Assembly (NCBI RefSeq): GCF_022496765.1
Contig: NZ_VANV01000013.1
Coordinates: 1 to 64,000, forward strand
Length of the DNA: 64,000 nt
Source: Acidaminobacter sp. JC074
GTDB lineage: Bacteria > Bacillota > Clostridia > Peptostreptococcales > Acidaminobacteraceae
Direction of reading: 5' to 3'
Shown here: one piece after another, positions 36,618 through 46,600 of the stretch
Position numbering within the stretch: the stretch's first letter is position 1
How the letters are laid out: every line of letters begins with the position of its first letter
The notes under the pieces: model-generated
Database searches by the model: none
What the model was told of the DNA's origin: nothing
What the model saw: the letters and a program-made list of their open reading frames with translations, nothing else
Made by a program: the position numbers and the translations under genes

Positions 36618-36668
36618 AATCCTCCACTTAATAAATAAACTATTGTATAGATTATTAAGTGGAGGATT
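36618..36668. terminator. Strong bidirectional terminator
   Basis: A 17-bp perfect stem, AATCCTCCACTTAATAA (36618-36634) with TTATTAAGTGGAGGATT (36652-36668), flanked by A/T tracts on both sides. It separates the plus-strand relaxase from the convergent minus-strand SEC-C gene. Confidence 0.8.
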
Positions 36669-36676
36669 TTATTGGT

Positions 36677-39600
36677 TTACACAGATTTATTTACACTAAG
36701 TTTATTTGAATCATTTAGTAGAAGTTCAAACTCATACATCGATATTATTTCAAAATCTAGATCTTTATATCTAGAAAATAGCACTTTATTAGTTATCATA
36801 TAAGGTTTTAAAATTAAATCCTCAACATCATCAACCCCCTGTGAATGTAGAAACTCTTTGTAGTACTTCGACAAATAATCAATTCTACGTTGAAACTTCT
36901 CGTCATATTTTTTGTCTAAAAAAAAGTTGAATTGTTGCATATAAACTTCATGATTCGAGCCAACTTTACTTAGTACCTTACACTCAATTATCCATAACTC
37001 TTTCCTTTTATCATCATATGCAATTACATCATAATCACCAAGTTCTTCAGGATGAATACTAGTTTTATCAAGTTTGTGTAATTTAGCTTCTGGCCATACT
37101 AACCGAGTACTATGATCCTTAAAAATTTTAACTATATCTTTTACTATGTCATCCTCATATCTCTTCTTCCATCTAGTTAAGACTTTCATCACTTTTTTCA
37201 TTCCAATCTCAAATGGTGGATAAAAACTTAAAACACCACTTATCCACTTGTTCATTAAATCAAAAATTGCAACTGGTGAAAAATAATATTCATTTTCAAA
37301 CAATATGAGTGGACAGACTTCGAATCTTACATTCCGATTCACTCTTTCATTAATAGGCAGAAATGTACGATACTCACCTCTCCAAAATTTGAGTGCTTTT
37401 ACATCACACACCAGAAAATTAATCACATTCTTTAATTCCTGATCAGAACATTCAACATCGTATGCATTTAGAAAGTCTTGCTTGAAAGCCTCAAAATCAA
37501 ACTTATACACATTAATACCAACATTAGTCGCAAAAGTCGATTCATGACCAAGTTGTAATATTTCCATTACAGCCATAAATAATTGAAAATCAAATCCGAA
37601 ATCATCATTAAAAGCTGCAATATATTCTTCATAAAAAGACTTATCAATCTCATCCATCTTTACGGAATAATCTTTGTTCTCATATATTCTCTTACTTAAT
37701 CCTTTAATTCTTTTTATCATATCTTCAGAGTCAATTATATCTACCACATAGTCATGATTTACTTCAATTGATTTTTCAAGTTTACTATTAAAGCATATAT
37801 CAGCTGCATCTTGTAAAACAACAAGCCAGTTTGCAAATGCTAACAAATATTGGACTTCATCATCAGTAGGTTGGCATACTTTACGATTATTCTCCAAGTT
37901 TAAATTGGTTTCTAAAATATACTGCATAGATCTCTGGTGATGTTTAGCTTCCTCTCTTAAGTTTACTATGCGTTGTTTAACATAATCCTTTTCCGTTTCT
38001 TCAATATCATTAAAGGAGTTATATCTCGCTCTATGAATATTCACCTCATGAACTATTTTAGAATAGATTTCCAACAGCTGAAGATGTAATGATTTACGAT
38101 CATATTTTGATATGCAATCTTCAAAATATGATATTAACTCACTCTGCATTATTCTAATGATTTTGGTTGCTTTTTTCCCTTCATATCTTCCTGTTATAAT
38201 GTCTTTTTCACTACAAATCATTGCTATTGATTTTCGAACATTATGATATGATTTATCTGAGACTCGGTAGCCTGGATGTTTATCATTATAAAGATAGCTC
38301 AAATTCATGCTGAACACACCAACACCTCCAGGCAAATGAATACTATCTGATATTAAATCAACTAATTCATTGTATTCCTCACTAAAATATTTTTTTAACG
38401 TGGAGTTCAACTCCATAAAGTATGTCGTCTCCACCTCTCTATCTTTAGCTTCTTCTAAATCACTTAGCAGTTTTCCACTATTTACAGCAAATCTAATTGC
38501 AATCCCATCACTATCAACATGAATTTCACTATAGACATATTTCTTTTCAGCATCTTGTGTATATCCAGTTATGTCATGCTCTTTTGCATATTCAAATGGC
38601 AAATGAATATAATGAATAGATAACCCGTTAAAACAATTGTTTTTTTCATAGAAATGACCATATAAACTTGTGTTTCTCATATTTAAATCATCTATAAGGC
38701 AAATTAAATTCATTAACTCATCAGAATAGTCTTCAGTACTATACATTGTAATATTATGTGCAAAAAAAACAAATGAGTTATTAGAAAATAATCGTCCTAT
38801 ACCACCATACGAATTGCTCATCTTATATGAGTACTCATAGTAATCACTTCTATCCATTCGACGAATGTTCCATCTTGAAAAGTCGCTAAAAAGTTCTGTT
38901 TTGACTTCAAATGGGTAGCTACTTAATTTATCTACAAAATAATCTCTAACATATGAATCTGCATACCCATGTTCGATTGACATCAACGAATACTCGATAG
39001 CTCCCTTTTCAACTACTTCACCTGATTCCTTCCACATCAAGTAAGTTGTAGCCACACCTCCAAAAGAAAGAAGTTTGCCTTGTTTATCCTCTTCTTCATA
39101 TTCAAGGTATCTATACAACTCATCTATATTTTTCATGAAAGATAAAAAGTATATAACATCAGCTGAAGTACAACTATGATATGCGTCTTTACCATTTTTT
39201 AGCAACAACTGGTTTTGGTGTAGGTTCAATAAATCATCAAAGACCAAAATCTTTAAGCCTAAATGATTTGGTACCTGTACCCCCTTATATCCATTTGATT
39301 TTCTTTGAACAATTTCAGCCAAGCTCAATTGATTACTATTATACAGATCCTTAATTCTTTTTATTTCCTCATCAAGTTCTAATGAGCTACTATATTTACT
39401 TCCATTTATTCCTATAACGACTCCCCTCCTGCCACATAAGATAAACGAATAATATTCTTTTGATATAAACTTAGCACTGTCAACAAGACCAACAGGATAT
39501 AAAAGTGAAGGATTTGCATCATCTTCTAAATATGATAAACTCTGTAGTTTATATGCGATAGTTTTTTCAACAGTACTAATAGCATCATTTTTAGTCATTT

Positions 39601-40414
39601 TTTGAACCATTAAGCCATAAAAATCAACTAAAATAGATGTGTTAAATATTGGCCAAATAGTTCCTTCTTTTTCAGTAAAATGAGACTTTGATGCATCCTT
39701 ACTATATTCTTTAAATGCGTCTGCTAGGTTGATAATTGACTCTATTGAATAGACTTCATTAAAATATTGATGAACTCTCTCAAACAACTGATTTGATGGT
39801 AATACGAATTTCACCTTAAAATCCTCATCAAATCTGTTAATATCATAGAAATAATCAATCTGATTAGATGAATAATATAACATACTATTTAAAAGTGGTT
39901 CCATTTTACATACTGCAGCTGCCTGCTCCATAAATTGAAGAACACCATAGACATTTTCGTAACCATTACCAAGTATAACTCTATATGATTTATTTTTGTA
40001 ACTTATTCTAACTTCACCAAAATCTTGCATAGTATAATCATCTAACGATGTTACCTGAAGACATTCACTAACCTCAGAGAAAAAGTACTCAAAATCCATA
40101 TAAGATTTAATTTCTTTAGAACCTGATTTATCAATTCCCATTAAGCATTGATTTAATGATATTGATATTTCTAAAGCAGACCTATTTAACGAGCAAATAT
40201 TAATACAGAAAACTGCTTTGACAAGATCACTCAGATCATACTTCAAAAAAATATCAGTCAGTTTAACAACATTATTTTGAACATTAGGAAAAACATCATT
40301 TTGGTCTGTAAAACTACTTTTTATCATATGATTTTTTTCCTTATCAAGACAACACTTTTTGTACTTCTTACCACTACCACAATAACACTTGTCATTACGA
40401 CCTATTTTACTCAT
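36677..40414 (-). CDS. Large SEC-C protein with PD-(D/E)XK-like C-terminus
   Basis: 1245 aa, cargo between the relaxase and the helicase genes. Residues 1-28 form a SEC-C zinc motif (GRNDKCYCGSGKKYKKCC; C10, C12, C21, C22). The long middle is not recognised. Near residues 1125-1146 there is a nuclease-like pattern, GDYDVIAYDDKRKELWIIECKVL, that is Asp, then Glu-x-Lys (E-C-K), as in restriction-endonuclease folds; a preceding Glu occurs in WPEAKLHKLD. No helicase motifs are seen. The start is ATG 40414 with AAAGGAGG 4 nt upstream; an ATG 30 nt earlier overlaps that site. It may be a defence nuclease; this is inference. Flanked by terminators on both sides, so it is an independent unit. Confidence 0.7.
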   Translation of the reverse strand: MSKIGRNDKCYCGSGKKYKKCCLDKEKNHMIKSSFTDQNDVFPNVQNNVVKLTDIFLKYDLSDLVKAVFCINICSLNRSALEISISLNQCLMGIDKSGSKEIKSYMDFEYFFSEVSECLQVTSLDDYTMQDFGEVRISYKNKSYRVILGNGYENVYGVLQFMEQAAAVCKMEPLLNSMLYYSSNQIDYFYDINRFDEDFKVKFVLPSNQLFERVHQYFNEVYSIESIINLADAFKEYSKDASKSHFTEKEGTIWPIFNTSILVDFYGLMVQKMTKNDAISTVEKTIAYKLQSLSYLEDDANPSLLYPVGLVDSAKFISKEYYSFILCGRRGVVIGINGSKYSSSLELDEEIKRIKDLYNSNQLSLAEIVQRKSNGYKGVQVPNHLGLKILVFDDLLNLHQNQLLLKNGKDAYHSCTSADVIYFLSFMKNIDELYRYLEYEEEDKQGKLLSFGGVATTYLMWKESGEVVEKGAIEYSLMSIEHGYADSYVRDYFVDKLSSYPFEVKTELFSDFSRWNIRRMDRSDYYEYSYKMSNSYGGIGRLFSNNSFVFFAHNITMYSTEDYSDELMNLICLIDDLNMRNTSLYGHFYEKNNCFNGLSIHYIHLPFEYAKEHDITGYTQDAEKKYVYSEIHVDSDGIAIRFAVNSGKLLSDLEEAKDREVETTYFMELNSTLKKYFSEEYNELVDLISDSIHLPGGVGVFSMNLSYLYNDKHPGYRVSDKSYHNVRKSIAMICSEKDIITGRYEGKKATKIIRIMQSELISYFEDCISKYDRKSLHLQLLEIYSKIVHEVNIHRARYNSFNDIEETEKDYVKQRIVNLREEAKHHQRSMQYILETNLNLENNRKVCQPTDDEVQYLLAFANWLVVLQDAADICFNSKLEKSIEVNHDYVVDIIDSEDMIKRIKGLSKRIYENKDYSVKMDEIDKSFYEEYIAAFNDDFGFDFQLFMAVMEILQLGHESTFATNVGINVYKFDFEAFKQDFLNAYDVECSDQELKNVINFLVCDVKALKFWRGEYRTFLPINERVNRNVRFEVCPLILFENEYYFSPVAIFDLMNKWISGVLSFYPPFEIGMKKVMKVLTRWKKRYEDDIVKDIVKIFKDHSTRLVWPEAKLHKLDKTSIHPEELGDYDVIAYDDKRKELWIIECKVLSKVGSNHEVYMQQFNFFLDKKYDEKFQRRIDYLSKYYKEFLHSQGVDDVEDLILKPYMITNKVLFSRYKDLDFEIISMYEFELLLNDSNKLSVNKSV

Positions 40415-40554
40415 TTTTCCTCCTTTCAGTTGTTTATTCATCAACTTCTTCTTAGTTTATCTTACTCCAAACTAACAGTAGATAACAATATCATTTCTAA
40501 TTTTTTACAATCTCTAAGTTAAACTTTTAGCAATTCTAAAATTCGTTAAAAGAA

Positions 40555-40593
40555 AACCTCCCCAAATATCTCTAATTGATAGTTGGGGAGGTT
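40555..40593 (-). terminator. Terminator of the methylase-helicase gene
   Basis: AACCTCCCCAA (40555-40565) pairs with TTGGGGAGGTT (40583-40593); on the minus strand it continues TTCTTTT. It lies 8 bp past the stop codon. Confidence 0.75.
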
Positions 40594-40600
40594 CAGAAAC

Positions 40601-43600
40601 TTACATGCTAATCACATTGTTATTTCTTTCATCCTTTATTGTATTTCCTTTTATTAGTTCTTGATTTTTTCTTAATTGTCCTAGTATTGAAGGTCTTTTA
40701 TCTGAGAGGGGGTTCTCTTCAATATCAGCATTAGTTACAGCAATAGAATCTGTAGGATCAACGTCAAATCTATCAATTACACCATCTACATCTGTATCTT
40801 TATCAATGATTAAATCCTCAATTCGTTCTATATCTTCGTCTTCCACAAATACTAGTGAAGCATAATCTAAATGTTCTAAGGCATAATCATTAAGTTCTTT
40901 AAGAGTGCCATATTGCTCTTTATTGACTAATGTATCATCTATATAAGTGTTAACTGAGAAGTTAATCAAGTCCACTGATGCTTGGATTTCATGCTTTTCA
41001 TCTTCAGTGGTTGTATAGGCTATATCAACTTTTTCTAGATCATCAAAGTCAAAAGGCTCCCTTTCTTCTTCATACTCTTTTTCTAGATAATCCTGTATTA
41101 AATTTTTAGCTCGGTCCAATTCACTTGGTGCTTGTAAAGCTTCGTTTTCAGCTAAATTAAGTTTTTGATCAAGTTCAGACAGTCTGGTCACTTTTTCTTT
41201 CATCTCCTTATCCTTATCAAATGGTTTCTTTACTTCAACTTCTGCATTTTTAAGTTGTCCTCTAACTGCATCTAGCTTAAGTTCTGCATCTTTTAATTTA
41301 GCATCCATACTATCAAGTACGTGGTCCATTCTAGCAATATTACCATATACATCAGAACCTAATTCAACTTTATGATCTCTGCTGCCCTTCAAATGTGCAT
41401 AATAGTTGTTGTAAAACACATCATACTTGATTGCTAAATCAAACCCTCGGTAGCTACCAAATTCACTTTCCTTACTATCTTTAACTGACTTACAAGCAGT
41501 AAGTATCGCATGACCTGCAGCTTCTTTGTCTAAAGTACCGTAAGTTATTCCTGTCACAGTCATACCATTAAATATCTTCTCACCTTCTAAACCGGTTTTG
41601 GTATGTTTACTTACATGATCAATATCAGTTTTATAACCTCTGATAAGCGTTTCAAGTCTTTTAATTTCATTAGGATAATACTTTATAATCTTATCTTCTA
41701 AGGCATATTTATTACTCAAATAATTAGAGTGAAGCATCTTCAATTTACTAACCTGTACATCTAGATTCATCTTCTCTTTTATTAATGGGTTGCCAGTAGC
41801 TAAAGCTTTTATTTCAGCATAAGATAAAGCATTTTCATCTGCATCATCAGCACTTCTAACGGGTGATTTACTAGTCATAATTTGACTGATGAACTTCTGC
41901 TTATTCTCTACAAGCTGCCATAAAAACGCATCAAATGTATTTTCAGTTACATAACGAAACACTTTCACTTTTTCATTCTCATTCCCCTGTCTAATCAGTC
42001 GCCCAGCGCGTTGCTCCAGATCTGAAGGTTTCCATGGGCAATCAAGATCATGTGTTGCAATAAGCTTATCCTGCACGTTTGTACCAGCTCCCATTTTAAA
42101 CGTAGAGCCTAAAAGTACTCTAATATCACCTGATCTAACCTTAGCAAACATTTCATCCTTTTGTTTTTCATTCTTTGCATCATGTATAAATGCTATTTCA
42201 TAACTAGGCACACCTTTATCAATTAAAATTTCTTTGATATCATCATAAACATTAAAATCACTCTTTCCACTAGGTGTCGATAAATCACAGAAGATTAATT
42301 GAGTTGATTTCTTAGGTATTGTATCTTGCCAGATATCAAATGCATTATTAGCACAAGTCGCTACCTTACCTTGATCATCCCTGGGTAACATTGAGTTCAT
42401 AAGCCTTTGATCTAAAGCTAGTTTCCTACCATCATTTGTTATTAATAGCATATTATCAGTGGATTGATCAACTATCTTATTTCTAACGGCATCTGCTCGT
42501 TCAGATAGACTTGCTACCATTTCTTGTTGAAATTCACTGGGTTGAATAACCACCGTTTCAAACTCAGCTTCAGGAACAGGAAGCTCTAACATATCTGCTG
42601 TCTTAATATCTGCAACTTCCTTAAACATGTTCATAAGTTCAGGAAGATTATAAAACTTTGAAAACCTTGTTTTAGGTCTATAGCCTGTACCTTCAGGACT
42701 TAATTCTATAGTTGTATTGGTTTCACCAAATGTAGATGCCCATGCATCAAAATGCTCTAATCGTTGCTTTTGTAGTGAACCATATTGTAAATATCTCTGC
42801 ATGGTATAAAGTTCAGTCATGGAGTTGCTTATGGGCGTTCCAGTTGCAAATATAATGCCCTTGCCATTAGTAATCTCATCCATATACCGACACTTCATAA
42901 ACATATCAGAAGACTTCTTAGCTTCACTTTGTCCAATACCAGCTACATTACGCATCTTAGTATAAAGAAAGAGATTTTTGTAGCTATGTGCCTCATCTAC
43001 TATTAGACGGTCAACACCTAACTCTTCAAACGTCACCACATCATCCTTATGTGACTGATCATTTAGTTTTAATAACCTTGTTGACAAAGACTTCTTGGTC
43101 TTCTCTAATTGCTTTACAGAGAAGTTATCACCGTTATTTGCCTTAAGATCTGCTATACCATCTGAAATAGCATCAATCTGTCTTTCAATTTCAGACTGCT
43201 GCCTTTCTACACTCATAGGTATACGCTCAAACTGAGAATGACCAATAACTACAGCATCATAGTCACCTGTAGCAATTCTTCCACAAAACTTCTTACGGTT
43301 CTTAGGTTCAAAGTCTTTCTTAGTTGATACCAAAATATTAGCTGATGGATAAAGTTTTAAGAATTCACTGCCCATTTGTTCTGTTAAGTGATTAGGTACC
43401 ACAAATAGTGATTTTTGACTTAAGCCAAGCCTTTTACTTTCCATTGCACTTGCAATCATTTCAAAACTTTTTCCAGCACCAACAGCATGAGCTAGTAGCG
43501 TGTTTTCACCATATAAGGTATGAGCAATGGCATTACGTTGATGTTCCCTTAAAGAAATACTGGGATTCATACCATCAAAGGCAATATGTGAGCCATCAAA

Positions 43601-46600
43601 CTCCCTTGGTCGTGTAGAATTAAACTTTTTATTATACATTTTAACCAGTCTATTTCTTCTTGATGGTTCTTGCCATATCCAAGATTTAAAAGCTTCTTTT
43701 ATAGCATCTTGTTTCTGACCAGCTAACATGGTTTCATGCTTATTTAAAACAGATTTGACCTTACCATCGACATCTGTAACACGATCATATACCCTTGTAT
43801 CTTTAAGGTTTAAGGTATCTTCTATAATCTTATAGGCACTAACTCTACTTGTACCAAATGTCATATTTGCTCTGATATTGTCTCTATCTTTTGATTTACC
43901 TTCAACATTCCAATTAGCTGAAAATGATGAGTATCTAACATTGATATCCCACTTGGCAAAACCAGGTGTATCTAATGTTTCAAATATAAAGTCTTCTACA
44001 TCTTTTACAGGCAGCCATGTGGCTCCTAGACGTACATCTATATCTGTAGCTTCTAAATCTTTTGGAATAACCAGTTCTAAAGCACTGGCATTTATACTAT
44101 AAACTTCTGGTTGTTCAACTGCAGCATTAACAGCTACTTCATGTTTCTCTCTGACGTTACCAGAAAGATATTCATCAGCATTAATAAATTCTTCTTCATA
44201 GCCACCTTCATAATACAATGGATTTTTAAATACTATACCTTGTAAATCTTCAAAGACTTCATCTGCAGTTAAACCTGTTAAAGAAGCCATGTAAGCCATA
44301 TCCACTTTTGCTTTTTCGGTAATAGATAAAGCTAAAGCTTCTATTGGTGAATCCACCTTTTCTGGTACTGTTCTCTTTTTGATAGTACGTTTTGAAAACA
44401 TATCTGCTTTAGTAACTCTACCAGTATCATGTTCTATATTTTCTAATGAACAAATCAAGGCATATGATACATCATTATTAAACAACTTAGCGTTTTTCTT
44501 ATCGTTTATTACCCCAAATCCTTCAGTAAAATGATCATATCTCTCATTAAGGGTAGATTGCCCAGCTCTAATTTCTTCATCTGAATGATCTTCCATTTGA
44601 AGTCTTACAAGCTCTCTTGTTGCATCTCTAATACCAATCAAACCTTTTAATCTTGGAATATCATTTTCTTTGATTGTAGGTTTAATCATAACTGAATTTT
44701 CTCTAAAATAAACTTCACCATCAACAATTGTAAAGCTATAATTTCTCACTGTTGGATCAGCTAGTATTTCATCATTGTCATTTTCAATCTGATGCTCTAT
44801 TGATAATTGTCCAATAGAACCTGATAGGTTATTCATAGCAGCAGCTAGTTGATCTTTTAAACTGCTTCCTTCTATCGCTAGACAAGCACTCTCCTTACCA
44901 AACCTTGAAGAGACCATATCCATCTTACCAAGGACCATTTCAGGATGATCAATAAAGTACTGGTTCATACTGATACCATCTTCATTTACATTTAGATGTA
45001 CCCAATCTTCATCAATGGCCATTGGCCTTTCACGCTTTTTCAAGAATATGATATCACTGGTTACTTCAGTACCAGCATTGGCTTTAAATGCTGTATTAGG
45101 TAGTCTAATAGCACCCAAAAGTTCTGCTCTTTCAGCCAGATACTTTCTAACCTTTGAGTTTTTCTTATCAAGTGTTCCTTTTGAAGTAATAAAGGCAACT
45201 ATACCACCTTCTCTTACCTTATCTAGAGACTTTGCAAAGAAATAATCATGTATTAAGAAGTTCTCTTTTTCGTATCTTTTATCATAAACCTTATAATCAC
45301 CAAACGGTACATTGCCGATAGCAACATCAAACAAGCTATCTGAGTATGTCGTATTCTCATAGCCATCAATCTTTATATCTGCATTTTGATAGAGCTGATT
45401 GGCTATTCTTCCTGAAATGCTATCAAGTTCAACTCCATAAAACTTACTCTCAGAAAAATATTCTGGTAACATACCTAAGAAGTTACCAGTACCACAAGAG
45501 GGTTCTAAAATGTTCCCCTTTTCAAATCCTAATATACCTAAACCATCATACATGGCTTCTATAATAGTTGGTGAGGTATAATGAGCATTTAATGTTGATT
45601 CTCTTGCTGATCTATACTCATCTTCATTCAGAAGTTCTAATAGAGAGAAATATCCTGTTCTTGCCCAAGTGATATTGGTATCTTTATCAAATACTTCAGG
45701 CATGCCACCCCAACCGATATATTTAGACAAAACTTCTTGTTCTTCACTTGTTGCCAATCTATCTTGGCTTTCTATATATTTAAGTGTTTTAATAGCATCA
45801 ATGTTATTTCTTAGTTTTTCAAGACTTGTACCTATGCCTAAATCATAATCTGTAATTTTAAAGTCCAGTTTTTCAATATTCAACTTTTGGTCAACTTGAC
45901 CAGAAGTATCTTCTAGCACTTCACCTAAAGCTTCCATCTCATCTTCAGACTGAATATTTACAATTTCTATACTTTCATCAACCTTAATTTCATCTGCCTT
46001 AAATCGCAATTCCCCGTTAAACGCATTTAATAGTTCAAATGAAGTTAACTGATTCTTTAATTCGGTATCCTTGATTTCTTCAAACGTTCTTGGCTTATGA
46101 CTGATTAGTCTTTGTGCGCCTAATGCATGAAGTTCTCTAACATTGAAATAACCCCACTCGACAGCATCACCAGCAACTAAACCAAAAGCATCTCCTGTAT
46201 TATCATCGTATTCAACTAGATACCAGGTCCAACTACTTCTAAAAGGCACAAAGTATATACCTTGAACAGTTTTATCTTTTAATGCTAGACTTTCAGTTTC
46301 ATACATACCTGGTGTAGCAGCTTTCATGGCATCATTCATTAGTAAAGTAGGATCATCCATTAGCTTCTTATGTTCCTGTTCTTCATATTGGGCCATTTGT
46401 TCATCAGTTAAGTAATCATCATTGTCAATCAAGTGTCTTATACGTTTACCTACTTCGGACCATTTGATAAGCTTATCAACCCTATCTTCACCATAACCAC
46501 CTTTAGTCAGAACAATGCCTTTTGAGTCATGACTAGATGAAGTAATTTTCATTGGATCTCTTGATCCTGAACGACCACCAACACCATACTCGTTTTTCAG

